From contig NZ_LVJW01000006.1 in assembly GCF_001708965.1 (NCBI RefSeq), forward strand, positions 558,001 to 622,000: a DNA stretch of 64,000 nt. The letters are read 5' to 3'. The stretch is from Candidatus Thiodiazotropha endoloripes. GTDB lineage: Bacteria > Pseudomonadota > Gammaproteobacteria > Chromatiales > Chromatiaceae. The position numbers and the translations under genes were made by a program. The stretch's first letter is position 1, and each line of letters opens with the position of its first letter. Positions 9,595 to 18,739 of this stretch are shown piece by piece. The notes under the pieces are model-generated. The model was given only the letters and a program-made list of their open reading frames with translations. It had not been told where the DNA came from and made no database searches.

Positions 9595-12108
9595 TTAAAA
9601 CGGTAATTCAAGCTGGGGATCGACTTTGTTGACCAGCTCGCGGAAGACCCCCTTGACCTTATCCAGCTCTGATTCCGACTCCGCTTCAAATCGGAACAGC
9701 AATGCCGGCGAGGTGTTTGACGCACGCACCAATCCCCAACCCTGCTCGAATTCGGCCCTCAGACCATCGATCTTCACCATTCTGGCATTGGGAATGTCCG
9801 GCAGCAGATCAATGGCTTCCATCACTGTTTCCGCATGCCCCTCATCGAGACGCACGACATATTCTGGCGTTGAAAGACTCTCCGGCAGCTCTGCAAACAC
9901 CTCAGCACTGGTACGATAATCCAGTGAGAGAATCTCCAGCAATCTGGCCCCGGTATAGATGCCATCATCAAAACCGAACCAGCGCTCGGAGAAGATAATA
10001 TGACCACTGTACTCACCGGCCAGCAGTGCATGGGTCTCCTTCATCTTCTGTTTGAGCATGGAGTGACCGCTCTTCCACATCAACGGCCGACCGCCATTGG
10101 AGAGCACGACATTCGCCAGGTGTCTTGTGCATTTCACATCGTAGATGATGTCCCCACCGGGCTCCCGGGTCAGCACATCAATCGCCAGGTACATCAGCAG
10201 TCGGTCTGGCCAGATGATCTTTCCGGAAGAATCCACCAGTCCGATGCGGTCACCATCCCCATCAAATGCAATACCCAATGCGGCCTGGTGATCGACCACA
10301 GCCTTCTGCAGGTCGGCCATGTTGTTTGGATCACCTGGATCGGGGTGATGATTGGGGAAGTCACCATCGACATCGCAATAGAGTTCAACCACTTCACAAC
10401 CGAGCTGACGATAGAGTTCCGGCGCAACCACCGAAGCTGCGCCGTTACCACAGTCTATGACCACCTTCAGGGCCTGCCCCATACGCACATCGGAGACCAC
10501 TCGTTCGATGTAATCCTCGATAATATCCCTGGAATCGAAACTACCCTCGCCCACCAGCAGCTGATCCGCATCGATGCGACGGCGAAGCCCCTGAATAGCC
10601 TCGGAAGATGGACTCTCCCCACTGATGATCATTTTCAATCCATTGTATTGAGAGGGATTGTGGCTTCCGGTGACCATGGCACCACACTCCGCATCCAGCT
10701 CTTGCACCGCATAGTGAAGCAGGGGAGTCGGCACCAATCCCAGGTCGATAACATCCCGACCGCTACTCTGCAGCCCCTGAATAAGGGCACTCTGCAGGCT
10801 TTCACTGGAACTGCGGGCATCACGGCCCACCACCACGGCATTATGGCCCCTTTCAAACACCTCGCTGCCAAACCCCTGACCCAGTAAGGTAACCACATCT
10901 TCTGAGAATGTCTCTCCAACCACACCACGGATATCGTAGGCACGGAAGATCGTTGCGGAGATATCAACTTTGGGAGCCAGAGCTTCCGCTTCAGGGCCCG
11001 TCGGTACGGCCGGCAGACCCTCTTCTACAGAGATTCCCATTTCCGCTTGACCTGAGCTGGTCGCTGTCCGGGTAGCACCCTTGCCGGCCTGATTGCTTCG
11101 ATACTCCCGGATCTGATGTTCCATCACATCCAAGGTTGGCTGCAGATCGCTCAACAGAGCGGCTTGGGATTTCGGCGGGCGACCAACCACCAGGGCTTCA
11201 ACCAGGGAGAGGATACTGGTCTGATCCGTCTTCAAGGCTTTGCTCATCCGCTGCGAGAGCATCATCAGCAATAGAGCAGCCAGCAGGAACAGGATCGCTG
11301 CCGGTGCAACCTGTAGACCTAATGCGACAGGGTCCAATACTGTACCGACAGAACCCCAGTAGGCTATCTGCCAGATACTGCCAGCAATCGATATCACCCC
11401 ATCAGGCTGTGTGTTTGATGTAGAAGTGCCACCTTTGGCGGCAAGGGTCAGTGGTGGCTTGCCGGAAATCACCTGTTGCCATTCGATGCGGCCGCTAAAG
11501 CTTCCCAATGAATCCAACAGACTTTGAATCTCCTGAGTGGGATAGGCCACATGCAGGACACCTTTTACCTCTCCAGCCTGATTCCGGACCGAGGAGGCAA
11601 CGGCAATATGTTGATGCGGGGTGCCAAACTGATGCAGTTCCGCAGCAATGGCTTGAGAGCTGTTTTCGGCTTGTCTGAGCAACAGCAGGGAAGCATATCC
11701 CATATTCGGCGTTGCATTTGTATCCGGCTCACTGAACCCCAACGGCAGTAAGCGAACCAAAAGCGCGCCAGGCACCAGTTTCGCCAATCGTTGCTGTTCC
11801 AGGCTCAGATATTGGGGGTCATCCATGTCAAGTACGGTAGCGATCATCTCCTGATTGGCCAGACTGTTGATCAGATCCGTACGCTGTTGGATGTTTGCAC
11901 TGAGACCTCTCGCGAGAACTTCAGCAAGGGTTTGAGCCTGATGCCGCTGTTTTATCTGATTTGCATTGTCAGTCAGGTAGAAGTTTGCCGCCCAACTGGC
12001 AGCAACAAGAACCAAGATCCCTAACACGCCTATCGTCCAATAACCTTTTACTGAACGTCCACTTCCTTGTTTAGCCATCTGCTCCCCGTTGTTTTTAGCG
12101 AAAACCAT
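9595..12108 (-). CDS. algC: Phosphomannomutase/phosphoglucomutase AlgC with membrane N-terminus
   Basis: Interconverts hexose-6- and hexose-1-phosphates to feed polysaccharide and LPS synthesis. At 837 residues it is a composite. Residues about 20-45 and 265-290 are transmembrane, enclosing a periplasmic domain of about 220 residues that resembles a sensor (Cache-like) fold; a linker runs to about 385. The C-terminal 450 residues form the enzyme: FRAYDIRGVVGETF, the phosphoserine loop MVTGSHNPSQYNGLK, the metal loop DGDGDRIG and the sugar-specificity GEYSGHI. Extended AlgC proteins of this kind are known in pseudomonads and relatives. The gene lies 15 bases downstream of coaBC on the same strand; the usual intervening dut is absent. 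Confidence 0.92.
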   Translation of the reverse strand: MVFAKNNGEQMAKQGSGRSVKGYWTIGVLGILVLVAASWAANFYLTDNANQIKQRHQAQTLAEVLARGLSANIQQRTDLINSLANQEMIATVLDMDDPQYLSLEQQRLAKLVPGALLVRLLPLGFSEPDTNATPNMGYASLLLLRQAENSSQAIAAELHQFGTPHQHIAVASSVRNQAGEVKGVLHVAYPTQEIQSLLDSLGSFSGRIEWQQVISGKPPLTLAAKGGTSTSNTQPDGVISIAGSIWQIAYWGSVGTVLDPVALGLQVAPAAILFLLAALLLMMLSQRMSKALKTDQTSILSLVEALVVGRPPKSQAALLSDLQPTLDVMEHQIREYRSNQAGKGATRTATSSGQAEMGISVEEGLPAVPTGPEAEALAPKVDISATIFRAYDIRGVVGETFSEDVVTLLGQGFGSEVFERGHNAVVVGRDARSSSESLQSALIQGLQSSGRDVIDLGLVPTPLLHYAVQELDAECGAMVTGSHNPSQYNGLKMIISGESPSSEAIQGLRRRIDADQLLVGEGSFDSRDIIEDYIERVVSDVRMGQALKVVIDCGNGAASVVAPELYRQLGCEVVELYCDVDGDFPNHHPDPGDPNNMADLQKAVVDHQAALGIAFDGDGDRIGLVDSSGKIIWPDRLLMYLAIDVLTREPGGDIIYDVKCTRHLANVVLSNGGRPLMWKSGHSMLKQKMKETHALLAGEYSGHIIFSERWFGFDDGIYTGARLLEILSLDYRTSAEVFAELPESLSTPEYVVRLDEGHAETVMEAIDLLPDIPNARMVKIDGLRAEFEQGWGLVRASNTSPALLFRFEAESESELDKVKGVFRELVNKVDPQLELPF

Positions 12109-12123
12109 ATTTAACCCTGAATT

Positions 12124-13347
12124 CTATTCAGTATTCACCAGCTCTTGCCGGCTGGCATGATATTGTTCTGAAATCCGTTCTACGAGCTGTTTTGCCAGCT
12201 GATACTTGGACATCATGGGCAGAACTTCCCGCCCCCCTTGCCATAACAGCAACAGAGCATTCTGATCCGACTCGAAACCACCCTCTTTTGCGGCAACCTG
12301 ATTGGCTGCGATCAGATCCAATCCTTTGGCCTGTCGTTTCGCTTCGGCGTAGGCTTCCACATTTTCTGTCTCAGCTGCAAAACCGACACAGAACGGGGCA
12401 CCATCGAGACTGGCCACCTCTGCGAGTATATCCGGATTCTTGACGAGTTCCAGTGTGACTAATTGCCTATCCTTCTTGATCTTTTCATCCGCGACCTGGC
12501 TAGGTCGATAATCTGCCACCGCAGCAACACCGATAAAGATATCCGCTTGCGCAACCCGATTGATGACTTCCTGACGCATCTCCTCGGCCTGTTCCACATC
12601 GATGCGTGTGATGCCCACGGGCGGCGACACCGTCACCGGACCACTGACCAGGGTTACCTCTGCCCCCTGCTCACTCAGTGCCTCAGCCAAGGCATAACCC
12701 ATCTTGCCTGAACTACGGTTGCCAATGAATCGAACCGGATCGATCGGTTCCCGGGTAGACCCAGCGGTCATCAATACCCGCACACCGGATAGAGCCCCTT
12801 GGGTGAAAAATTGCTGAACCTGCTGCTGCAACAACTCAGGCTCAACCATTCTGCCCGGCCCATTCTCACCACAGGCCTGATCCCCCTCGGCTGGTCCCCA
12901 GCAGACCACCCCTCTGGAAAGCAGCTTCTCCAGATTCTCCTGGGTTGCCCGATTCAGCCACATCTGATGGTTCATCGCCGGTGCGATTGAAATGGGTGCC
13001 GTCGTCGCAAGACAGAGGGTTGTCAGCAGATCATCAGCTTGCCCGGAGGCCAGCTTTGCCATGAAATTGGCCGTAGCAGGAGCCACCAACACCAACTCCG
13101 CCCAGCGTGCCAGACTGATATGATCCATGGCCGATTCCTGCTCAGGATCGAGTAGTTCAGTATGGACCGGATGACCGGACAGTGCCTGAAAAGTCAGTGG
13201 TGTGACAAAACTCCGGGCGGCTTCGGTCATCACCACACGCACCTCGGCCCCCTCTTTCAGTAATCCGCGCAGCAGTACAGCACTTTTGTAGGCTGCAATG
13301 CCTCCGGTTACCCCGAGGAGGATCTTTTTATTCTTCAGACAGCTCAT
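12124..13347 (-). CDS. coaBC: Bifunctional phosphopantothenoylcysteine decarboxylase/synthetase CoaBC
   Basis: Two consecutive steps of coenzyme A synthesis in one 407-residue protein. The N-terminal flavoprotein half (CoaC) has LLGVTGGIAAYKSAVLL, the PAMNHQMW motif and the substrate-clamp cysteine in DQACGENGPGRM. The C-terminal CTP-dependent half (CoaB) has TAGSTREPIDPVRFIGNRSS, a DEKIKK lysine motif and KNPDIL. It precedes algC and is divergent from radC, 157 bases apart, in the standard coaBC-radC arrangement. Confidence 0.95.
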   Translation of the reverse strand: MSCLKNKKILLGVTGGIAAYKSAVLLRGLLKEGAEVRVVMTEAARSFVTPLTFQALSGHPVHTELLDPEQESAMDHISLARWAELVLVAPATANFMAKLASGQADDLLTTLCLATTAPISIAPAMNHQMWLNRATQENLEKLLSRGVVCWGPAEGDQACGENGPGRMVEPELLQQQVQQFFTQGALSGVRVLMTAGSTREPIDPVRFIGNRSSGKMGYALAEALSEQGAEVTLVSGPVTVSPPVGITRIDVEQAEEMRQEVINRVAQADIFIGVAAVADYRPSQVADEKIKKDRQLVTLELVKNPDILAEVASLDGAPFCVGFAAETENVEAYAEAKRQAKGLDLIAANQVAAKEGGFESDQNALLLLWQGGREVLPMMSKYQLAKQLVERISEQYHASRQELVNTE

Positions 13348-13504
13348 CCCTTATGCCTAGACCAAACGCTCATTCAGACAAGATTACCCGATGCACCTGA
13401 AAATGTTAATAAATCCGTGTTATATAAGAAAATAATGATGCACCTGCAGCAGTAAACCGGCTATCATCCCAAATCAACTTCAATACACAGACACGGAGGT
13501 CTGG

Positions 13505-14179
13505 ATGCCCATCACCGACTGGCCCTGCGACGATCGCCCAAGGGAAAAACTGCTTAACGGGGGTGCTGCAAGCCTGTCCGACGCGGAACTGCTGGCGATA
13601 TTTCTGCGCACCGGCATCAAAGGCTTCACGGCCGTGGATCTCGCCCGAAACCTGCTTAGTGAATTCGGTGGTCTTGGTGCACTGCTGCGTGCTGACCAAA
13701 GCCGCTTCTGCCAGGCCAAAGGGATGGGAGTGGCCAAGTTTGCCCAAATTCAGGCCTCCCTTGAGATCTCTAGACGTTATCTTCATGAGCAACTGCAGCA
13801 GAACGACAGCCTGACCAACCCGCAACAGACCCGCCACTATCTCCACTGCAAACTCCGTCACTATACTTATGAGGTCTTCGCCTGCCTGTTTCTCGACAAC
13901 CGTCACCGGGTCATCTGCTATGAAGAGCTGTTTCGCGGTACAATCGATGGTGCCAGTGTACATCCGCGGGAGGTGGTGAAAAGGGCACTGCAACACAATG
14001 CAGCGGCACTGATTTTCGCTCACAACCACCCATCCGGCGTGGTTGAACCCAGTCAGGCCGACAGGGCCATCACCGATCAGCTGAAGAGCGCCCTGGCACT
14101 GGTGGATATCAGGGTGCTGGACCACTTCATCATCGGCGAAGGAGAACCCACTTCACTGGCTGAACGGGGGATGATCTGA
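13505..14179 (+). CDS. radC: RadC family JAB/MPN-domain protein
   Basis: A 224-residue protein of the RadC family. Residues 1-100 contain helix-hairpin-helix-like sequence ([32 protein letters not shown]). The C-terminal JAB/MPN metalloprotease-like domain has the [15 protein letters not shown] stretch and the metal-binding HNHPSG motif (near residue 177). Despite the name, a role in DNA repair is not established for the family. It starts with ATGCCCATC after a GGAGG site at 13496-13500, rather close to the ATG. The position between coaBC and rpmB-rpmG is conserved in gammaproteobacteria. Confidence 0.92.
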   Translation: MPITDWPCDDRPREKLLNGGAASLSDAELLAIFLRTGIKGFTAVDLARNLLSEFGGLGALLRADQSRFCQAKGMGVAKFAQIQASLEISRRYLHEQLQQNDSLTNPQQTRHYLHCKLRHYTYEVFACLFLDNRHRVICYEELFRGTIDGASVHPREVVKRALQHNAAALIFAHNHPSGVVEPSQADRAITDQLKSALALVDIRVLDHFIIGEGEPTSLAERGMI

Positions 14180-14275
14180 GTCGTCTGTTATCCTCGATAG
14201 CTGCCGCTCCACCCCAGTCTCGAGCAGAGGCACCAGGATTCGCACTACCCAGACCCAACATTTCATGGAATTCCC

Positions 14276-14304
14276 TTGCTTCAAAGCCGGCACTCTGATA
14301 TAAA
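14276..14304 (+). promoter_or_regulatory. Sigma-70-type promoter of rpmB-rpmG
   Basis: TTGCTT (14276-14281) and TATAAA (14299-14304) are separated by exactly 17 bases, 48 bases before the rpmB ATG. This is the best sigma-70-like pair in the radC-rpmB gap and fits strong expression of the ribosomal protein genes. Confidence 0.6.
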
Positions 14305-14351
14305 TACGCGCCTTTCGCCCCCAGGGATAACCAAATTTTGAGGTTTTGACG

Positions 14352-14588
14352 ATGTCAAAAGTCTGCCAAGTTACCGGAAAGCGCCCGGTTACGGGAAACA
14401 ACGTTTCCCATGCGCACAATAAAACCAAGCGCCGTTTTCTCCCCAACCTGCATACGCACCGGTTCTGGGTCGAGAGTGAAAACCGCTGGGTTCGTCTGCG
14501 TCTCTCTTCCAAGGGTATGCGCATCATCGATAAAAAGGGCATCGATACGGTTCTTACCGAGATTCGTGCCCGTGGCGAAAAGATCTGA
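14352..14588 (+). CDS. rpmB: 50S ribosomal protein L28
   Basis: A basic 78-residue protein with the L28 signature [20 protein letters not shown] at its start and [12 protein letters not shown] in the middle. The ATG at 14352 follows a GAGG site at 14340; an in-frame TTG two codons earlier is not needed. It is the first gene of the two-gene rpmB-rpmG operon, with rpmG following after 18 bases. L28 sits at the large-subunit interface near the E site. Confidence 0.97.
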   Translation: MSKVCQVTGKRPVTGNNVSHAHNKTKRRFLPNLHTHRFWVESENRWVRLRLSSKGMRIIDKKGIDTVLTEIRARGEKI

Positions 14589-14606
14589 TCTGAGGAGCAA
14601 TGAGTC

Positions 14607-14762
14607 ATGCGTGATAAAATCAAACTTGTCTCGAGCGCCGGGACCGGACATTTCTACACCACAACCAAGAACAAGCGTAACCAGCCTGGAAAAATGGAGA
14701 TCAAGAAATTTGATCCCAAGGTACGCAAGCACGTGATGTACAAGGAGTCCAAGATCAAATAG
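14607..14762 (+). CDS. rpmG: 50S ribosomal protein L33
   Basis: A 51-residue protein: [20 protein letters not shown] at the start, [18 protein letters not shown] in the middle and a lysine-rich end. Length and sequence are those of L33; it lacks the zinc-binding cysteine pairs of the C+ form, so it is the cysteine-free type. A GAGGAG site (14592-14597) lies 9 bases before the ATG. The terminator at 14785 closes the operon. Confidence 0.96.
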   Translation: MRDKIKLVSSAGTGHFYTTTKNKRNQPGKMEIKKFDPKVRKHVMYKESKIK

Positions 14763-14784
14763 ATCTTGTGCAATCCCTGGAAAG

Positions 14785-14810
14785 AACCCGCCCTCCGGCG
14801 GGTTTTTTTA
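14785..14810 (+). terminator. Rho-independent terminator of rpmB-rpmG
   Basis: AACCCGCC-CTCC-GGCGGGTT forms an 8-base GC-rich stem with a 4-base loop, followed by TTTTT. It lies 22 bases past the rpmG stop. A textbook intrinsic terminator. Confidence 0.92.
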
Positions 14811-14824
14811 TGTCCTCTTGTTTT

Positions 14825-14847
14825 GGGCCTGCTTACACCGATCCAAT
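14825..14847 (+). repeat. Dispersed border repeat, copy 5
   Basis: GGGCCTGCTTACACCGATCC followed by AAT, with three differences from the core. It abuts the stop codon of the hydantoinase-type gene read from the other strand and follows the rpmG terminator by 14 bases. Confidence 0.7.
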
Positions 14848-16844
14848 CAGCCCCGCTGCCGCTCCAGCACCAGGTTTCCAGCCGGATCCACTTCACAGCG
14901 CCAACCGCTTGCCAACCAGGTGGTGGAGGCCATCTCATTGATCAGTGCAGGCCCTTCAATCGATTGGCCCAGGGCCAGCTCAGACCGCTCGTATCGAGGC
15001 ACAGCGCCCTCTTCTCCCGGTAGATCCAACCACTCCCGCACCTCACCCATGGCGCTTGATTCAACCCGGGGCAGTGCCATCTCGGCGCGGGCACCATGCA
15101 ACGCCACTCTCAAGTTGACCAGCTCGACATCGCCGCTCATGCGGTGACCGTATCGGGACTCGTGCAGACGATGAAAATCCCTTTCCACCTGGGGCAGACT
15201 CTGCCAGGCAACATTCAGGGTATAGGACTGCCCCAGATAGCGCAGATCCAGGGAGTATTCCACCTCGATCTGATCCTCACGGACCCCCTCTCTGAGCAGA
15301 TCTCCGCTCGCCTCAGCCGCCAGCTGCTTGAGCGCCTGATTGATCGTGGCCTCGTCCAGACTCTGCAGTACCCCCAGTTTGGTACGGATCTGCTGCCGAC
15401 CGGGCCGGGTGGCGAGCATACCCAGGGCCGAAAGCACACCCGCACTCACCGGCACCAACGCGGAGCTCATACCCAACGCGTCGGCCAAGGCGCAAACATG
15501 CAGCCCCCCTGCACCACCAAAAGAGACCAGAGTGTAGTGTCTCGGGTCGACACCCCGCTGTACCGAGGTGACCCGTAAAGCATGGGCCATATGCTCATTG
15601 GCCACCCGCACAATCCCCTCTGCCACAGAGGTCAATGGCAGCGACATCTGCCTGGCCAGCTGACCGACTGCCGACTCCGCTGCCTGCCTTTGCAGCCTCA
15701 TCCGACCGCCCAGAAAGGCATCCTCCCTCAATCGCCCAAGCAACAGGTTGGCGTCGGTGACTGTCGCCTCCACACCCCCCCTGCCATAACAGGCTGGCCC
15801 CGGGTCGGCTCCGGCTGACTCCGGCCCAACCAATAACATGCCACCGGCATCCAGTCGGGCGATGGAGCCGCCACCGGCACCGATGGTATGCATATCGACC
15901 ATTGGAACAGCCACCGGCCAGGGTCCGATGCGTCCCTCCCGGGTCAGTCGCGGCTGACCATCGATCAGCGCAACATCGGTGGAGGTGCCTCCCATATCCA
16001 GGGTCAAGAGCTGAGTCCTTGCCGATTCCGCCGCAACAAAACCAGCCCCTACCAGACCGCCAGCCGGTCCCGACAACAGCATCCGCACCGCCTGTCGTGC
16101 CGCCTGATCTGCGGCGATCGCCTCTCCGGAACTCTGCATCACCGACAGACGCACTCCGGGTAAACCTTCATTGAGACGCTTCAGGTAGCCTGCCACAAGG
16201 GGACCAACCCAACTGTTCAGCCAGGTGGCAATACCACGTTCATATTCACCGCTGGCAGGCAGTACGTCCGATGACCGGGAGCAGAAGAGCTGTTCCGGCA
16301 CCAGCCGCTCAATCATTCGTTCAAACCGATCATCGAGAAAACTGAACAGCAGATTGATCGCCACCGCCTGGGGGTCCAGCCTCTGGATTTCCGCTTTCAG
16401 TCGGGCCAGATCCTGCTCGGAGAGGGGCTCGACCACTTCCCCATCGGCACCCAGACGCCCACCAGTCTCGATACAGAGCTCAGCTGGCACAGGAGGATCC
16501 TTGGCTTCAGGTTGCAGGTTATAGAGCTCTGTACGGGCCTGGCGGCCGATGGTCAGCAGATCGGCCAACCCCCGGTTACCGATATAGAGGGTGCGAACCC
16601 CTTTCCCCTCCAGGGCCGCATTGGTGGCAACAGTGGAACCATGAATCAGGATCAGATTCAACGGTTCCAGGTTCAGTTCACGGATACCCTGAAGGATCGC
16701 CCGTTCCGGAGCCTGCGGGGTGGAGAGTACCTTGTGTGTCTCGATCCGTTTCCCTCTGAGCAGCACAAAATCGGTAAAGGTACCGCCGGTATCGACCCCC
16801 AGCATGAGTGGTGCAGCTCTGTTTGAAGCCTGACTTGTCATCAA
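14847..16844 (-). CDS. Hydantoinase/oxoprolinase family protein (HyuA type)
   Basis: A 665-residue ASKHA-fold ATPase of the hydantoinase A/5-oxoprolinase family. The N-terminal ATP-binding signature is MLGVDTGGTFTDFVLL (about residues 13-28); the central part has LLSGPAGGLVGAGFVA and LLTLDMGGTSTDVALIDG, and a later loop reads GAGGGSIARLDAGGMLLVGPES. These proteins open cyclic amides such as hydantoins or 5-oxoproline using ATP, normally with a HyuB partner. No HyuB gene is adjacent: on one side is rpmG, on the other a divergent ABC operon. It may pair with a distant HyuB or act alone; the substrate is unknown. Confidence 0.85.
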   Translation of the reverse strand: MMTSQASNRAAPLMLGVDTGGTFTDFVLLRGKRIETHKVLSTPQAPERAILQGIRELNLEPLNLILIHGSTVATNAALEGKGVRTLYIGNRGLADLLTIGRQARTELYNLQPEAKDPPVPAELCIETGGRLGADGEVVEPLSEQDLARLKAEIQRLDPQAVAINLLFSFLDDRFERMIERLVPEQLFCSRSSDVLPASGEYERGIATWLNSWVGPLVAGYLKRLNEGLPGVRLSVMQSSGEAIAADQAARQAVRMLLSGPAGGLVGAGFVAAESARTQLLTLDMGGTSTDVALIDGQPRLTREGRIGPWPVAVPMVDMHTIGAGGGSIARLDAGGMLLVGPESAGADPGPACYGRGGVEATVTDANLLLGRLREDAFLGGRMRLQRQAAESAVGQLARQMSLPLTSVAEGIVRVANEHMAHALRVTSVQRGVDPRHYTLVSFGGAGGLHVCALADALGMSSALVPVSAGVLSALGMLATRPGRQQIRTKLGVLQSLDEATINQALKQLAAEASGDLLREGVREDQIEVEYSLDLRYLGQSYTLNVAWQSLPQVERDFHRLHESRYGHRMSGDVELVNLRVALHGARAEMALPRVESSAMGEVREWLDLPGEEGAVPRYERSELALGQSIEGPALINEMASTTWLASGWRCEVDPAGNLVLERQRG

Positions 16845-17105
16845 CTAACCTGAATCGCGAAATTATTCTGAGTGGCGAAGTGTACCCGCCGGATGCAACT
16901 CATTGAAACACGGCCAGGCGAGTTTAGATCTGTGAAATTGCCCCAGAGCTGATGGAAAATGCGCATTGGTTCTTGTCCCGCCCCTTGCATAGTGGCTCAA
17001 GAGTGTTATGTTTGGCCGGAGCCAATCCGGCTGAACACAACCTACTCAGCCGCCGGATTAACAAGCTCCATCTGGTGTGAATCATCTCACTTCAATCAAT
17101 CGAAT

Positions 17106-18017
17106 ATGCTGAACCTGCTGACAACCAACCAGTTATCCAGAAGCTTTCATCAACATCAGATTGTGCAGCCCCTCGACCTTCAGCTCAGCCGGGGAGACAT
17201 TCTGGGTCTGCTGGGTCCAAACGGCGCGGGTAAATCGACCATCATGCGGATGATTTGCGGGGACCTTGCACCCAGCAGCGGTGCTGTGGAAATCTGCGGC
17301 TTCGATCTGCTTGAGCAACCGCTGCAGGCCAAGCGCAACATCGGTTACCTGCCTGAGCGCCCACCGCTACACCCGGATCAGACCGTGGATGAGTTTTTGG
17401 CAGACTGCGCCTACCTGCACGGGCTTAGCCGAGCCCAGATCGGTGAAGCCCGATCGGCGGCAAAAAAACATTGCGGTCTGGAGCAGAGTGGCAGACGGCT
17501 GATCCGCAAGCTGTCAAAAGGTTACCAGCAACGGGTTGGTCTGGCACAAGCGATCATCCACGACCCACAGCTGCTGATTCTCGATGAACCCACCGATGGA
17601 TTGGATCCTGGTCAGATACGTCAACTGAGGGAGTTGATCAAAGCGCTGGCAACAGACAAGGCGGTGATACTCTCCAGCCATATTCTGTCGGAGATCCAGG
17701 CCACCTGTAACCGGGTGGTTATCCTGCAGCAGGGAAAGACCGTATACAATGGGGATATCACACCCGCTGAACAGACCGGCTATCGTCTGGGTCTGGAACA
17801 GAACCCCCTGGAGTCCGAAATCGCGGCATTGCCGGCCATCGCCACCGCGGAACAAATGCATACCGACTATTTTCTGATCACCCTGGAACCTGGCTACCGT
17901 CCCAGTGAGTGTCTTGAACAACTGCTTGGCCGTGGCTGGCAGGTATGTGAGTTGTCACCAGCCTCCAGAAGCCTGGAGCAGCTCTTTCTGCAAGCCACCA
18001 CCGGAGGACTGCAATGA
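17106..18017 (+). CDS. Gld-type ABC transporter ATP-binding protein
   Basis: The 303-residue cytoplasmic ATPase of an ABC exporter. Walker A is GPNGAGKST (about residues 37-45), the signature is LSKGYQQRVGLAQA and Walker B is LLILDEPTDGLD. The C-terminal 80 residues are an accessory domain common in the CcmA/GldA/NosF branch. The frame is open further upstream to 16959, but the ATG at 17106 gives the canonical start of the fold. It opens an operon with overlapping genes: it overlaps the permease gene by 4 bases (ATGA). The partner genes (permease, GldG, DUF4340) define the Gld-like class. Confidence 0.88.
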   Translation: MLNLLTTNQLSRSFHQHQIVQPLDLQLSRGDILGLLGPNGAGKSTIMRMICGDLAPSSGAVEICGFDLLEQPLQAKRNIGYLPERPPLHPDQTVDEFLADCAYLHGLSRAQIGEARSAAKKHCGLEQSGRRLIRKLSKGYQQRVGLAQAIIHDPQLLILDEPTDGLDPGQIRQLRELIKALATDKAVILSSHILSEIQATCNRVVILQQGKTVYNGDITPAEQTGYRLGLEQNPLESEIAALPAIATAEQMHTDYFLITLEPGYRPSECLEQLLGRGWQVCELSPASRSLEQLFLQATTGGLQ

Positions 18018-18739
18018 GCCTCTCCCTGGCCTGGATCGAGTGGCGGCGACTGATGCGAACTCCCCTCGCCTGGGGCACATTGGCACTCTCTCTCTGCCTG
18101 CTGAGCTGGCAGTTTCTCGGTACCCTTGAGTCATTCAGCGGTATGCAGACAGCGCACCGGGAGCTGGGACTCTCCCACCATTTGAGCCTTCAGCTCTACG
18201 GTCTTGCAGCGGTTTTGATTCTGCTGATCACTCCGATTCTGACCGCCCGTGCCTTCAGTGAGACATTTCGCAATGGCAGCTATGCACTGCTGAGCAGTGC
18301 CCCGTTGTCGAATCTGTCCATACTCACCGGTAAATTTTTTGGCGTAGTCGGATATCTCGCCATGCTGGTGCTGATCCCGCTGCTGCTCTGCCTGACACTC
18401 TCCTCAGGAACACAACTCGATCTGGGGCTGCTGCTGGCTGCCACCCTTGGCCTGCTGTTGCTCAGCGGTACTTTTACCGGCATCGGCCTCTACTTCTCCG
18501 CTCTGAGTGAAAATCCGGGTATTGCCGCTGCTGCCAGCTACGGCATGCTGATGTTGCTCTCCCTGCTCGATCAACATACTCAGGCCAACAGCTTCATTCA
18601 CTGGCTGGCCTGGCCCTCACACTATCTCGATCTGCAGCTGGGGCTGGTTCGTCTCAGTGATATCGCCTATTTCCTGCTGCTCGCCCTGTTCTTTCTCGGA
18701 CTGGCCCTGCACCGACTCGACAGAAGACGGAGAGGATAA
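18014..18739 (+). CDS. Gld-type ABC transporter permease
   Basis: A 241-residue membrane protein with about six transmembrane segments, of the ABC-2/GldF type. It contains LLITPILTARAFSETFRNGSY, a typical segment in this family before the third helix. It starts within the ATPase stop codon and ends sharing its final base with the start of the GldG gene, so the three proteins are probably made in fixed ratio. Together they would form an inner-membrane exporter complex; cargo is unknown, and there is no sign of gliding machinery here. Confidence 0.85.
   Translation: MSLSLAWIEWRRLMRTPLAWGTLALSLCLLSWQFLGTLESFSGMQTAHRELGLSHHLSLQLYGLAAVLILLITPILTARAFSETFRNGSYALLSSAPLSNLSILTGKFFGVVGYLAMLVLIPLLLCLTLSSGTQLDLGLLLAATLGLLLLSGTFTGIGLYFSALSENPGIAAAASYGMLMLLSLLDQHTQANSFIHWLAWPSHYLDLQLGLVRLSDIAYFLLLALFFLGLALHRLDRRRRG

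Noticed and set aside
10000-10887. 295-codon ORF antisense to algC
   Set aside because: It is a shadow of the real gene; no domain, no ribosome site.
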